Source: a virus
Reading direction: 5' to 3' (one strand)
Length of the DNA stretch: 30,852 nt
IMG/VR virus record: IMGVR_UViG_3300005663_000155
Span: 1-30,852 of that record
In this document: positions 1 to 6,380 of the stretch, piece by piece
How the letters are laid out: each line of letters starts with the position of its first letter
How positions within the stretch are numbered: the stretch's first letter is position 1
Notes under the pieces: model-generated
The model's input: the letters and a program-made list of their open reading frames with translations, nothing else
What the model was told of the DNA's origin: nothing
The model's database searches: none
Made by a program: the position numbers and the translations under genes

Positions 1-105
1 GAATTCTCCCACGACGTGGTCACCTTGACCTTGAAAGGCATCGCAGGGACCAAGGCTGCGGAGTTCAATGTGGGCATGGTTTACGATTTGGAGGTCAGCG
101 CATGA
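1..105 (+). CDS. Hypothetical phage protein, C-terminal end only
   Basis: An open frame runs from the window edge for 34 codons and ends in TGA at 103-105. It ends in the residues MVYDLEVSA. The stop overlaps the ATG of the next gene (ATGA), the coupling style used throughout this phage, which supports it as a real 3' end. The visible part alternates hydrophobic and polar residues like a small beta-rich protein. No family is recognised, and the start lies outside the window. Confidence 0.6.
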   Translation, partial: EFSHDVVTLTLKGIAGTKAAEFNVGMVYDLEVSA

Positions 106-350
106 CTGCGGATGTGATAGCATTCCCCCGGCTCAACGAGCTGGAGGATGCCCTGGCCGAGCTGGTAGCTGGCAACGCCACGTACATGCCGATGGTGCAG
201 GCCGTGGACTACATTCGAGGCCAGCATGCGTCAGCATTTATCAGGTCGATGACCCTGGAGATCTGGACGAAGCACATTGTTCGCCGGATGGTACGCATGG
301 AGGACCCCGACCGGCACCCGTTTGCACGAGATTTTGAGAGAGGGCTGTGA
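102..350 (+). CDS. Hypothetical protein, 82 aa
   Basis: The ATG at 102 overlaps the upstream stop, with a GGAGGTC ribosome-binding segment just before it. The product is a mainly helical, soluble protein with an acidic helix near residues 11-25 and a basic C-terminal half (HIVRRMVRMEDPDRHP). It has no cysteines, signal or membrane segment. The stop TGA overlaps the start of the next gene, so the two are probably translationally coupled. Function unknown. Confidence 0.65.
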   Translation: MTADVIAFPRLNELEDALAELVAGNATYMPMVQAVDYIRGQHASAFIRSMTLEIWTKHIVRRMVRMEDPDRHPFARDFERGL

Positions 351-1246
351 TGACCGAAGCACATACAGAGTACACGATAGAGGAAGGCTGGCCCAACACG
401 AACAGACTCCCCAGGTACAAAGCGCCGAAGGGCGTGGGTACGGTTCTGGGGGTTCCGGTGAGTCACCTGGTGATCCCCGAGCATCTGTGGGTACGTATCA
501 GGCACCTGCACGCAGGCAACAGCACGAAGAACGAGCGCCGTCGGGCGACGTTCATGACCGTGGTCGAGGTGATTAGCATCGCGACTGGCAAGGTACACGG
601 GATCTGGAAGGCATCACCACGCAACGGTGACGCGCCTAACCGAGCCCGAGGCCTACAGGTGGCCCTGGGCGGCGCGATCATCAGGGCGATGGCCGCCGAT
701 GAAGGTCTTCCGTGGATGAAGCGCAAGTCTGGGCACTGGCCTGAGGCTGCGATGAAGGCGAGGGCATTGCAGGATGCGTTCGGTGCGCCTGTGCGTTATG
801 TATTCGGTAACCCCGACCACGTGTACAAGGGGGTCGAGGATGTATCCGCGCCCGCGCCTACCCGCGCGCCCGACCGCGCGCCCGCGCGCGAGACGTTCAA
901 GGACAAGGACCTGATCGTCAAAACGGGGAAGGGGGTAGATGTCGACCTTCGAAAGGGGATCGAGAAGGCAATGGCGAAGGGCATAGAGAACGATATTCAG
1001 GAGGCCTTGGATTCCACCCAGGAGGTAGAGCCGGGCAACGCCGCGGAAGATGCGCGTCATCCTGTGCGTATGTCTCACCCCAAGCTGACGGCGGGTCAAT
1101 GCCTTCAGGTGGAGGTCTTGTTGAACAAGCACCTGCGCAAGAACACGACGATCATAGACTGGGTTCTCTACGATTACATGGTGCGGGGCAGGAATGTGGT
1201 GGGGTTTATAATGCTCAACCCGTCGATCCCGGAGAGTCAACTGTGA
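350..1246 (+). CDS. Hypothetical protein with low-complexity Ala/Pro/Arg linker, 298 aa
   Basis: I chose the ATG at 350 (TGATG overlap); a GTG at 347 in the same frame is the alternative. Residues about 35-140 look like a folded domain with a basic stretch (STKNERRRAT) and a KRKSGHWPEAAMKARAL segment. Residues about 165-182 are a low-complexity linker of repeated R-A-P units. A charged helical region follows, then a C-terminal segment around residues 245-280 containing LLNKHLRK and IIDWVLYDYM. The two-domain layout with a flexible basic linker is compatible with nucleic-acid binding or replication initiation, but no motif proves this and no family is recognised. Confidence 0.7.
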   Translation: MTEAHTEYTIEEGWPNTNRLPRYKAPKGVGTVLGVPVSHLVIPEHLWVRIRHLHAGNSTKNERRRATFMTVVEVISIATGKVHGIWKASPRNGDAPNRARGLQVALGGAIIRAMAADEGLPWMKRKSGHWPEAAMKARALQDAFGAPVRYVFGNPDHVYKGVEDVSAPAPTRAPDRAPARETFKDKDLIVKTGKGVDVDLRKGIEKAMAKGIENDIQEALDSTQEVEPGNAAEDARHPVRMSHPKLTAGQCLQVEVLLNKHLRKNTTIIDWVLYDYMVRGRNVVGFIMLNPSIPESQL

Positions 1247-1431
1247 TCAAGCGATTTTTCAAGCGACTCTGGAAGAGGTGGCGCGGGAACCTGTGGGAGG
1301 TTCGCAGGTGTGAGTTTCCATATCCCAGGGGCACCTATGGGACCTATTTGCCAAGCAAGCGCATGGTGCTGGATACAGGACTGACGAAGGAACACGCACA
1401 GGAGATCTGTGAGGAGCTGAATAAAGACTGA
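1243..1431 (+). CDS. Small basic hypothetical protein, 62 aa
   Basis: The GTG at 1243 overlaps the upstream TGA (GTGA), and GGAGAG lies 6-8 bases before it. A longer reading of this frame from 1099 would overlap the previous gene by 148 bases, so I rejected it. The N-terminus is strongly basic and aromatic (VIKRFFKRLWKRW), followed by a YPRGTYGTY segment and a C-terminal helix (KEHAQEICEELNKD). Function unknown. It is the last gene before the control region. Confidence 0.6.
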   Translation: MIKRFFKRLWKRWRGNLWEVRRCEFPYPRGTYGTYLPSKRMVLDTGLTKEHAQEICEELNKD

Positions 1432-1444
1432 ATTGGTCACCCGT

Positions 1445-1469
1445 CACCACTGGGCCCCGGCCAGCGGTG
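1445..1469 (+). terminator. GC-rich hairpin, possible terminator
   Basis: CACCACTGG pairs with CCAGCGGTG (8 of 9 pairs) around a GCCCCGG loop, 13 bases after the stop at 1431. Only TTT follows a few bases later, so termination is plausible rather than certain. Confidence 0.35.
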
Positions 1470-1529
1470 GAGCGCTTTGACATGAGGCGCGACGGGATCA
1501 TCACCTCTGCTCTACTGGCCGGGAACCTT

Positions 1530-1545
1530 ATCCATACGTGTAGAT
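1530..1545. promoter_or_regulatory. Degenerate copy of the phage palindrome
   Basis: ATCCATACGTGTAGAT matches the repeated GTCCACACGTGTGGAC site in 13 of 16 positions and keeps the ACGTGT core. It lies 67 bases upstream of a full copy. Confidence 0.4.
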
Positions 1546-1569
1546 GATCTCGTGGACGGTCAGAATCAG

Positions 1570-1587
1570 AGCCCTCGACCGAGGGCT
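1570..1587 (+). terminator. Perfect 7-bp hairpin in control region
   Basis: AGCCCTC pairs with GAGGGCT around a GACC tetraloop. No T-run follows, so it could be a pause site, a protein-binding RNA structure or a weak terminator. Confidence 0.3.
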
Positions 1588-1611
1588 GGGGAAGTTGGTC
1601 TCCACGGGGTC

Positions 1612-1627
1612 ATCCACACGTGTGGAC
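1612..1627. promoter_or_regulatory. Palindromic operator-like site, copy 1
   Basis: ATCCACACGTGTGGAC differs at only one outer base from the 16-bp perfect palindrome found again at 9199, 22994, 23598 and 29730. Here it sits 41 bases upstream of the -35 box of the 1668-1695 promoter, a position suited to a repressor or activator dimer. Confidence 0.6.
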
Positions 1628-1635
1628 GGCGATAT

Positions 1636-1695
1636 GACCGTTCGTCAGACCGTTCGTCGGGTAGTCCTTGCGATCTTCTGAATCTGGTCTATTCT
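1636..1695 (+). promoter_or_regulatory. Sigma70-like promoter with tandem upstream repeats
   Basis: TTGCGA (1668-1673) and TATTCT (1690-1695) are 16 bases apart. Upstream, GACCGTTCGTC occurs twice (1636-1646 and 1648-1658, period 12). The promoter before the gene at 17497 shares the ACCGTTCGTC element, CCTTGC at the -35, CTGAAT in the spacer and TAT at the -10 in the same order. Transcription would start near 1702 and read the long operon from 1725. The shared upstream element suggests joint control. Confidence 0.6.
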
Positions 1696-1724
1696 TGGGA
1701 TAGAGACAGACAGAGGATCTTACG

Positions 1725-1952
1725 ATGACCGACCTGAAATACCTTCACAATTTTCTTTACCACACCAGCCCTAACCGGCACGTGCTGTCGGCCGCCGATC
1801 ATGACCGGGCGTTCGCATTGTGTGACGGTTACGGGACCTTCACGGTCTCGGAGCTGAAGGCCAATGGCCTAGACTGGGACTGGTCGCACGTTCGCGATAG
1901 CACCGATGAAGCCTTGGCCGCGGCCAGGAAGTTCGTCGAGGCGCGCGTATGA
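1725..1952 (+). CDS. Hypothetical protein, 75 aa
   Basis: First gene after the control-region promoter. The ATG at 1725 is preceded by AGAGGA at good spacing. The product is small, soluble, and rich in His and Asp (residues about 15-30) with a C-terminal amphipathic helix (TDEALAAARKFVEARV). No family is recognised. First genes after phage early promoters are often host-takeover proteins, but that is only a positional inference. The stop overlaps the next ATG. Confidence 0.65.
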   Translation: MTDLKYLHNFLYHTSPNRHVLSAADHDRAFALCDGYGTFTVSELKANGLDWDWSHVRDSTDEALAAARKFVEARV

Positions 1953-2362
1953 ACATGCCGAGCAGAATGACCACGGGTCGATACCTTGTCGGCCCCGATT
2001 TCTACGGGTGCTCCAACACAGGCATGGCCCCGGCCATCCTCAAGTCGAATGCGCTCGCCAGTTACGGGCGGCTCGGCTTGGCACGCGGGTTGAAGTTCGC
2101 GGTCGGCCCCCAGGTCTACATCGCTGACGCGATCAGTGACGTAGTGCGGGGACGCATGAAGAAAGGCGCGACCTGGACAAACAACAACGGCCTTCACAAG
2201 GTGCGTCTCTTCAAGACGTACAAGGCGGCCAAGGCCTACTTCGAGAAGCTGGTTGCGGCGGCCATCGCCACGAACGTGGCTGAGCAGGTGAGGCATCGCG
2301 AGCTGTTGCGCAAGGCTAAGGCTGGCGACCAGCAAGCAGTGCTCGATCTGGCAAACTACTGA
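1949..2362 (+). CDS. Basic hypothetical protein, 137 aa
   Basis: The ATG at 1949 overlaps the previous stop and has GAGG seven bases upstream; an ATG at 1955 is the alternative. The protein is basic, with a Gly/Tyr-rich first half (VGPDFYGCSN and YGRLGLARGL) and a helical second half beginning near residue 85 (KTYKAAKAYFEKL). The charge and helices would allow nucleic-acid binding, but there is no diagnostic motif. Confidence 0.65.
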   Translation: MNMPSRMTTGRYLVGPDFYGCSNTGMAPAILKSNALASYGRLGLARGLKFAVGPQVYIADAISDVVRGRMKKGATWTNNNGLHKVRLFKTYKAAKAYFEKLVAAAIATNVAEQVRHRELLRKAKAGDQQAVLDLANY

Positions 2363-2372
2363 GGTGACTGAT

Positions 2373-2588
2373 ATGACTGACAAACAACATCGGGATATGC
2401 GTCGTGAGAATGAGCGTTTACGTGCTCTTAACGTGACTGACATAACGGAAAGGGCTGAAGCATTTTTTGTGGTTTCGTCTATAGCCGATTTTGAAGCAGG
2501 GGGTATTACTGCAAAGAATCTATTTGATTTGATGGCACAGTTTGCGGTATCCGAGCGCGACCTTGAGCGTGATAGGTTGGCGCAGTGA
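2373..2588 (+). CDS. Hypothetical protein, 71 aa, lower GC than its neighbours
   Basis: I chose the ATG at 2373 because GAGGTG lies six bases upstream; an in-frame GTG at 2364 is inside the ribosome-binding site. The product is helical and charged (KQHRDMRRENERLRAL at the N-terminus), with possible coiled-coil character. Codons such as TTT, GTT and ACT are more frequent than in flanking genes, hinting at separate acquisition. Function unknown. Confidence 0.55.
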   Translation: MTDKQHRDMRRENERLRALNVTDITERAEAFFVVSSIADFEAGGITAKNLFDLMAQFAVSERDLERDRLAQ

Positions 2589-2788
2589 TGAGTGCCCACT
2601 TTGACAAGCTCTGCAAGTACCAGGTAGGGGATCGGTTCGTTGATCCTGACCCGCGGGACTTTCTCAGGGTGTTGAAGATAGGCGGGCGCGGAGACATTAA
2701 GGGTCCACGATATTACGTGACTGATGATGACAAGCGCAGCCGGTGGGTCTCTGAGGCCTGGCTCGATGAGCAGGCGAGGATAAAGTGA
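2588..2788 (+). CDS. Hypothetical protein, 66 aa
   Basis: The ATG at 2588 overlaps the previous stop (TGATG). The protein starts MSAHFDKLCKYQVGDRFVD and ends with SRWVSEAWLDEQARIK. The pattern K-x-Q-V-G-D-R-F followed by R-V-L-K-I is typical of a small beta-barrel (SH3-like) fold of the kind common among phage accessory proteins. This is a fold impression only. Confidence 0.6.
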   Translation: MSAHFDKLCKYQVGDRFVDPDPRDFLRVLKIGGRGDIKGPRYYVTDDDKRSRWVSEAWLDEQARIK

Positions 2789-3105
2789 TGTGTGAGGTTG
2801 TGAGATTCTACAACGCGCCCAGGCTCGGGCATGCCAAGCAGCTCGGCAAGAAGGGGCACCTAGCCAACTCCGTGGCCGACGTGGGCTCCGGGGAGCGTAT
2901 AGGCCTGGTCGTGAAGCGCGGCCGGTCCCTGATTCACATCATCCTGATGGACAGCTCGGGTATCAAGGTACACAAGATCCCGAACAGTGATGACCGATAC
3001 ATCACGCAGCTTGACTATCCGGTGGCGCGTGCTAAGAAAAGGTTTAGAGCAGCATTCAAAACATTCGGCGGGACCCGTGAGGCTCGCCGGTTACTGAAGG
3101 GGTGA
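2788..3105 (+). CDS. Basic hypothetical protein, 105 aa
   Basis: The ATG at 2788 overlaps the upstream TGA. The protein is rich in Lys and Arg, with an Ile-rich centre (RSLIHIILMD) and a C-terminal helix (ARAKKRFRAAFKTFGG). It could bind nucleic acid. No recognised family, cysteine cluster or membrane segment. Confidence 0.6.
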   Translation: MCEVVRFYNAPRLGHAKQLGKKGHLANSVADVGSGERIGLVVKRGRSLIHIILMDSSGIKVHKIPNSDDRYITQLDYPVARAKKRFRAAFKTFGGTREARRLLKG

Positions 3106-3110
3106 TCAAA

Positions 3111-3317
3111 ATGACCAGACACGAACATATAGACGACATCAAGAGACGCCTGGGCGAAGCTGGGCATGCCCTGCTTGAACTCAATGGGTTAGGCCATAAG
3201 GCGAAGCTAGAGATCGCTGAAGACATGGACTCCATGATAGTGGGGCACACGACCAGTGGTTATCTGGAGTTGACGCTACTCGCGCGAGCCAATGAGATGG
3301 CGACGGAGGGGACGTGA
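3111..3317 (+). CDS. Hypothetical helical protein, 68 aa
   Basis: The ATG at 3111 has AAGGGG eight bases upstream. The in-frame GTG at 3102 overlaps that ribosome-binding site and is unlikely. The product is nearly all helix with heptad-like hydrophobic spacing (IDDIKRRLGEAGHALLEL). Unknown function. It is coupled to the next gene by a TGATG overlap. Confidence 0.6.
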   Translation: MTRHEHIDDIKRRLGEAGHALLELNGLGHKAKLEIAEDMDSMIVGHTTSGYLELTLLARANEMATEGT

Positions 3318-3571
3318 TGAAATACACGACAGAGATCCGGACCTGCCTGGAGTGTCACCACAGTGACCACAGCGGGGCGTTCACGCCGGGCGGGGCCCAG
3401 CAGATCTGTGGGCATCCGACTACGGTCAGGAAGCGCGGGTGTGACTGGAAGGCCAGGGTGCTCCCGTTCACTAAAATCACCACAGAGAAAGGCGACGGAT
3501 CGCGCACCGTAGAGATCAAGATGGAGGGGATACCAGGCTGGTGTCCGCTCAGAGCGACGGAGGTGACGTGA
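3317..3571 (+). CDS. Small Cys/His-rich conserved phage protein, 84 aa
   Basis: The ATG at 3317 overlaps the upstream stop. Cysteines and histidines are arranged as C-L-E-C-H-H-S-D-H near residues 9-17, then QQICGHP near 29-35 and a C-terminal IPGWCPLR. This CxxC/CGHP/WCPL layout is one I recognise as a recurring small phage hypothetical protein, probably a zinc-binding domain. Its biochemical role is unknown. Confidence 0.7.
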   Translation: MKYTTEIRTCLECHHSDHSGAFTPGGAQQICGHPTTVRKRGCDWKARVLPFTKITTEKGDGSRTVEIKMEGIPGWCPLRATEVT

Positions 3572-3723
3572 TGAGCATCCACGACAACATTGACATGGCG
3601 GACTTGGGCATCATGACCTGGCAGGAGAAGTGGTACTACAAGATGGGTCTATTCACCGGGTTCTGGGTTGGTCTCGTCATCGGCTTAGTGTCGGCAGTGA
3701 TCGTCTGGTACATAAGGGGGTAG
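3571..3723 (+). CDS. Small single-helix membrane protein, 50 aa
   Basis: I chose the ATG at 3571 (overlapping TGA, with GGAGG just upstream) over a frame extension back to 3541. Residues 1-26 are soluble. Residues about 27-47 form one hydrophobic helix (GLFTGFWVGLVIGLVSAVIV) followed by WYIRG. It is the first of three consecutive tiny membrane proteins. Possible roles are holin/antiholin, superinfection exclusion or a membrane anchor; none can be chosen from sequence. Confidence 0.6.
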   Translation: MSIHDNIDMADLGIMTWQEKWYYKMGLFTGFWVGLVIGLVSAVIVWYIRG

Positions 3724-3725
3724 TG

Positions 3726-3842
3726 ATGTGGAATGACATCTTTGTGATTCTGGGGATAGCCACCCACCTGGGCGTGTTGGTCGCGGTAGTGTGTGCGGCC
3801 ATCGCACGTCGACGTGGTGAGCAGATCTGGAGACGAAAATGA
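3726..3842 (+). CDS. Very small membrane protein, 38 aa
   Basis: The ATG at 3726 follows the stop of the previous gene by two bases. Residues about 5-27 are hydrophobic (FVILGIATHLGVLVAVVCAA), followed by a positive tail (RRRGEQIWRRK), which predicts an N-out/C-in single-pass inner-membrane protein. The function is unknown. A longer upstream frame extension would overlap the previous gene and was rejected. Confidence 0.5.
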   Translation: MWNDIFVILGIATHLGVLVAVVCAAIARRRGEQIWRRK

Positions 3843-3934
3843 ACGCCAGGAAGAGGATTGCGCCAGTGACAATAGGCGCGTGGGCAACATGGATCGCTAT
3901 ATTTCTGGTGGTGGCCTGGGTGATCTGGGCATAG
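3839..3934 (+). CDS. Very small membrane protein, 31 aa
   Basis: The ATG at 3839 overlaps the previous stop (ATGA). The product begins MNARKRIAPV and then has a single hydrophobic helix to the end (WATWIAIFLVVAWVIW). Positive N-terminus and helix predict N-in orientation. Size and context match its two neighbours. Supported only by coupling and composition. Confidence 0.45.
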   Translation: MNARKRIAPVTIGAWATWIAIFLVVAWVIWA

Positions 3935-3961
3935 GAAACTGAGCAGAGAGAGGTGATGACG

Positions 3962-4132
3962 ATGAGAACCAATGGCAATACGATGGTGGGTGCCCTTCTG
4001 GTGTTCAAGCAAGGCATGGACAAGAAGGCAGCGAAGAACGCGATCAAACAGATCCAGCATCTGCTGAAGGACCCGGCTGATGTGAACGAGTTTGATGGTT
4101 CCGCGGGCGGCCCAGTGTGGTACATCCCGTGA
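3962..4132 (+). CDS. Small conserved phage protein, 56 aa
   Basis: I chose the ATG at 3962 because AGAGG lies eight bases upstream; the ATG at 3956 is too close to it. The sequence runs GALLVFKQGMDKKAAKNAI, then VNEFDG, then GGPVWYIP at the end. I have seen this arrangement in small phage hypothetical proteins. It reads like a beta-alpha-beta mini-domain with an exposed aromatic C-terminus. Function unknown. Confidence 0.6.
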   Translation: MRTNGNTMVGALLVFKQGMDKKAAKNAIKQIQHLLKDPADVNEFDGSAGGPVWYIP

Positions 4133-4335
4133 TTGAGCGTATCAGACAGTGGCTGTACAATCGCCGACGCGCGCGTGAGCTTCACACGATAGCCATGGAT
4201 AAGGCTTACAGGATGAGCCTGGGATCGGCTATTCTCAGGGATGCCCAGCGCACAGCCGCGGGTCTTTGCAATATCTGCGGCCACCCCTATGTGGGGCTGG
4301 CTATGGATTGCAAGTGCACGAACTGGGGGCGATGA
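4129..4335 (+). CDS. Small Cys-rich basic protein, 68 aa
   Basis: The GTG at 4129 overlaps the preceding TGA, and extensions upstream run into the previous gene. The N-terminal half is basic and helical (RQWLYNRRRARELHTIAM). The C-terminal half has C-N-I-C-G-H near residues 47-52 and C-K-C-T near 61-64, a likely zinc-binding knuckle. It may bind nucleic acid. Confidence 0.55.
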   Translation: MIERIRQWLYNRRRARELHTIAMDKAYRMSLGSAILRDAQRTAAGLCNICGHPYVGLAMDCKCTNWGR

Positions 4336-4568
4336 TGATAGTCACGTGTAATATAGCGCATTTTCAGGCGAACGGCAGTGTGATGTATGTCCTGAGGAAC
4401 GACGTGACGGACATCAATCTGAAGATATTTGAGAAGGATGCAGGGGTGTACGAGGTTGGGAAGAGATACGTGGTGCATGACCTGCACGTGATCGGCTCCA
4501 CATTGGCCGGGAATAAGCTAATGAACGGGGGCACGTTAGAGAAGCTGCCAGAGGCAGAGGATGAGTGA
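4332..4568 (+). CDS. Hypothetical protein, 78 aa
   Basis: ATG at 4332 (or 4335, the next codon), with GGGGGCG just upstream and an overlap with the previous stop. It is predicted beta-rich (IVTCNIAHFQANGSVMYVL, KRYVVHDLHVIGS) and ends in an acidic tail. No family is recognised. It overlaps the next gene by eight bases. Confidence 0.6.
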   Translation: MMIVTCNIAHFQANGSVMYVLRNDVTDINLKIFEKDAGVYEVGKRYVVHDLHVIGSTLAGNKLMNGGTLEKLPEAEDE

Positions 4569-4770
4569 CGGCGAGTATCAATTCGTGGTAGAAGTGCTGA
4601 TGGATGACCCGGCCAAGCTGGCTATCCTGGTGCTCCACGAGGGGAACAAAGAGATCTGGATACCCAGGTCGGTTATCGAGCGACTGGAGTATGACCACAG
4701 GCCGGGCAATGAGCGCCTGGCGGCGATCACGATACCCGAGTGGCTGGCTATGAAAAAGGGGATGATCTGA
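4561..4770 (+). CDS. Small conserved phage/plasmid-type protein, 69 aa
   Basis: The ATG at 4561 is preceded by AGAGGCAGAGG. The protein reads KEIWIPRSVIE in the middle and IPEWLAMKKGMI at the end. This 'WIP-S ... PEWLA-KKG' architecture is a pattern I recognise among short phage and plasmid hypothetical proteins. It is probably a small beta-sheet domain. Role unknown. Confidence 0.65.
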   Translation: MSDGEYQFVVEVLMDDPAKLAILVLHEGNKEIWIPRSVIERLEYDHRPGNERLAAITIPEWLAMKKGMI

Positions 4771-5072
4771 TGCTGTACAAAGTGACCCTATACGCGAGTA
4801 ACAAGGCCGGGAACCGGTTCAAGCTGGAATGGCTGGTCGGGGTGGACTGGGCTGGGGACCCGGTTATGGATGAGCGGACACCCGCTGAACTGGCAGAGTC
4901 ATGCAGGAAGCGGGTCGAGGACGGCTTAGACGCCGCTGAGGGGGTCGGATACTTTAATCGGGACTGGCATGTCACTGAGGTCGAGAACGGCGTACACGCG
5001 CTGCCTGCGGTCCACGTACCAGCCCCACAGCTAATGGTGCCGCTTGTTGTGGGCGGCGATGGAGAAACGTGA
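4770..5072 (+). CDS. Hypothetical protein, 100 aa
   Basis: The ATG at 4770 overlaps the previous TGA, with AAGGGG eight bases upstream. The earlier in-frame start at 4740 is inside the upstream gene and was rejected. Beta-strands (LYKVTLYASN, FKLEWLVGVDW) precede an acidic helix (TPAELAESCRKRVEDGL) and a Pro/Val-rich C-terminus. Function unknown. Confidence 0.6.
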   Translation: MLYKVTLYASNKAGNRFKLEWLVGVDWAGDPVMDERTPAELAESCRKRVEDGLDAAEGVGYFNRDWHVTEVENGVHALPAVHVPAPQLMVPLVVGGDGET

Positions 5073-5281
5073 TGTTGAAATGGTGGATGCACCTTACGAT
5101 GGGCACGGCTCTAGGCTTTATTTTGGCCGTATCCTTTGCCACAGTGGCTGCTAGAAGTGGCGAGGTGTGGCTGAGCTGCTATGCTACATCTACGCGCAGC
5201 CCAGGCTCACCAGAGCGATGGATTATGACCTTCAAATGCGGCAAGGGCGACATCGCGAACGTGGTTGCTGAACTGCAATGA
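5072..5281 (+). CDS. Small protein with N-terminal membrane anchor or signal, 69 aa
   Basis: The ATG at 5072 overlaps the upstream stop. Residues about 8-27 form one hydrophobic segment (LTMGTALGFILAVSFATVAA), ending in an A-x-x-A-A-like region that could be a signal-peptidase site. Two cysteines (C36 and C56) in the remaining 40 residues could form a disulfide if exported. The topology suggests an envelope protein. It is too small and motif-poor to call a spanin. Confidence 0.5.
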   Translation: MLKWWMHLTMGTALGFILAVSFATVAARSGEVWLSCYATSTRSPGSPERWIMTFKCGKGDIANVVAELQ

Positions 5282-5517
5282 AGTGCAGCGAGTATCGGTG
5301 CGGCCGGGAGAGCTTGCATCAGTATCTCTACTCGATGCCCCACAGGTCAGAGACTAAGGTATATATGGCCTGGTGCGCGCTACACGCGCCGAACCACAGA
5401 TGGCTATCGCACGATCACAGGCTCTATGAGTGCCAGGGCTGTGGTCTGCAGATGGAGCAGTTGAACGAGAAGGTGCCCTTACCCAAGGGCCCATGTTTTG
5501 AGAAGGGAGTAAAGTGA
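5278..5517 (+). CDS. Cys/His-rich zinc-binding-type protein, 79 aa
   Basis: The ATG at 5278 overlaps the previous stop. Cysteine/histidine groups occur as C-x4-C at residues 3 and 8, C-A-L-H-A near 33-37 and C-Q-G-C at about 52-55, with histidines between. This suggests one or two zinc sites in a mostly irregular protein. No family is recognised. Confidence 0.6.
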   Translation: MKCSEYRCGRESLHQYLYSMPHRSETKVYMAWCALHAPNHRWLSHDHRLYECQGCGLQMEQLNEKVPLPKGPCFEKGVK

Positions 5518-5741
5518 TGAGTGAGCAAACTATCGACATGAGGAAGATCCGGGTCGAGGACTTGGATCAAGTACAGCACGCCGAGTACGCCATGAAGTCG
5601 TTGAAGAAGGCGGCCCGGTATCTGAAGTTTTTCAATGAGCTGGACACTGGCATGGAGGTGTCGTCGAAGATGATCCGCGACATCGAGCGCATGCAACGGG
5701 CGCTGAGCCATCGCCTGCATGTGCTGAAGAAGGTCGCATGA
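5517..5741 (+). CDS. Hypothetical helical protein, 74 aa
   Basis: The ATG at 5517 lies in a GTGATGAG junction overlapping the previous stop. It is almost wholly helical and mixed-charge (EYAMKSLKKAARYLKFFNEL, SKMIRDIERMQRAL), with possible coiled-coil or helix-bundle character. It directly precedes the MazG-like gene, with which its stop overlaps. Function unknown. Confidence 0.6.
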   Translation: MSEQTIDMRKIRVEDLDQVQHAEYAMKSLKKAARYLKFFNELDTGMEVSSKMIRDIERMQRALSHRLHVLKKVA

Positions 5742-6181
5742 CGGGCTCTGGACCGGTCTTGGACCGATTGATGAGCGAGCAGTTCACCAAGGACTTCCTG
5801 CCCCTGTTCAAGTACATCCAGAAGAGAGCACACAGGAACTCCAAGGATCACGGGTTCTGGGACATCCTGGAGTACATCGACAGCATGGAGGAAGAGTGCA
5901 TCATGTCGCCGCCTAAGGCCGACGGGTTGCGTGACGCGGTGCAGGCGCAGAAGATCGCTCTAATACACTCCGAGGTGAGTGAGATGCTGGAGGCTATGAG
6001 AGAGCCCACCAAGCAATGTGAGAAGGTGCCTGGCATCACGGCCATGGAGGAGGAGTGTGCGGATCTCCTGATCCGGCTGATGGACTTCTGCCAGGCATAC
6101 GGCCTGCGTCTGGGGCTTGCAACCTTGTTGAAAATGGAGTTCAATGCGGGCCGACCCCATAAGCACGGCAAGAGATTCTGA
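5738..6181 (+). CDS. MazG-like nucleotide pyrophosphohydrolase, 147 aa
   Basis: MazG-family all-alpha enzymes hydrolyse (d)NTPs to (d)NMPs with Mg. The diagnostic acidic motifs are visible: E79-x-x-E82 in LIHSEVSEMLEAMR, then E-E-E-C-A-D (E106, D109) about 25 residues later. A C-terminal helix follows with F-N-A-G-R-P-H-K-H-G, typical of phage MazG-like proteins. The HGFW segment at residues 38-41 is also common in this group. In phages such enzymes adjust the nucleotide pool or degrade alarmones. This gene shares the window with a dNMP kinase, a deoxyribosyltransferase-like protein and a family A polymerase. The start overlaps the previous stop. Confidence 0.85.
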   Translation: MTGSGPVLDRLMSEQFTKDFLPLFKYIQKRAHRNSKDHGFWDILEYIDSMEEECIMSPPKADGLRDAVQAQKIALIHSEVSEMLEAMREPTKQCEKVPGITAMEEECADLLIRLMDFCQAYGLRLGLATLLKMEFNAGRPHKHGKRF

Positions 6182-6182
6182 C

Positions 6183-6380
6183 ATGGCCAGGCATTTCACT
6201 CCTCGCGATGAAGAGATCGTATCGCTGTCGGAGTTCGTCAGGACCGTATCCAACAAGGCTACGCGCACGCGCGCGGAAGGTAAGCGCGTGAGCTACTACG
6301 CGGGACGGCGTCTGGTTGGCTACAGTGTGGACTTGGGTCGGCCAGGGCAACTGGGGTTCAAATGCGTGAGGGTAGCGTAA
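6183..6380 (+). CDS. Small basic hypothetical protein, 65 aa
   Basis: ATG at 6183, one base after the MazG stop; the ribosome-binding site is weak, so coupling is likely. The protein is very basic (TRTRAEGKRVSYYAGRRL) with little hydrophobic core. It could be a nucleic-acid-associated accessory protein, but there is no motif support. Confidence 0.55.
   Translation: MARHFTPRDEEIVSLSEFVRTVSNKATRTRAEGKRVSYYAGRRLVGYSVDLGRPGQLGFKCVRVA

Larger units (their letters stand above)
1432..1724. other. Gene-free control region between two gene blocks
   Basis: This is the longest stretch without a gene in the window (293 bases). In order it holds a GC-rich hairpin (1445-1469), a degenerate copy of the phage palindrome (1530-1545), a second hairpin (1570-1587), a full palindrome copy (1612-1627), two tandem GACCGTTCGTC repeats (1636-1658) and a sigma70-like promoter (1668-1695). 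It therefore looks like a termination-then-initiation junction separating the left block from the long rightward operon that starts at 1725. Confidence 0.6.

Noticed and set aside
1-6. GAATTC at the left edge as evidence that the window is a cloned restriction fragment.
   Set aside because: A single site at the edge may be chance; other GAATTC sites occur inside the window (for example 7251), and the reading frame continues through the edge.
1477-1482. TTGACA perfect -35 box in the control region.
   Set aside because: No -10-like sequence 16-18 bases downstream (ATCACC there).
4561-4770. Calling the small IPEWLA protein an antirestriction or anti-CRISPR protein.
   Set aside because: Only its small size and context suggest this; no family evidence is visible.
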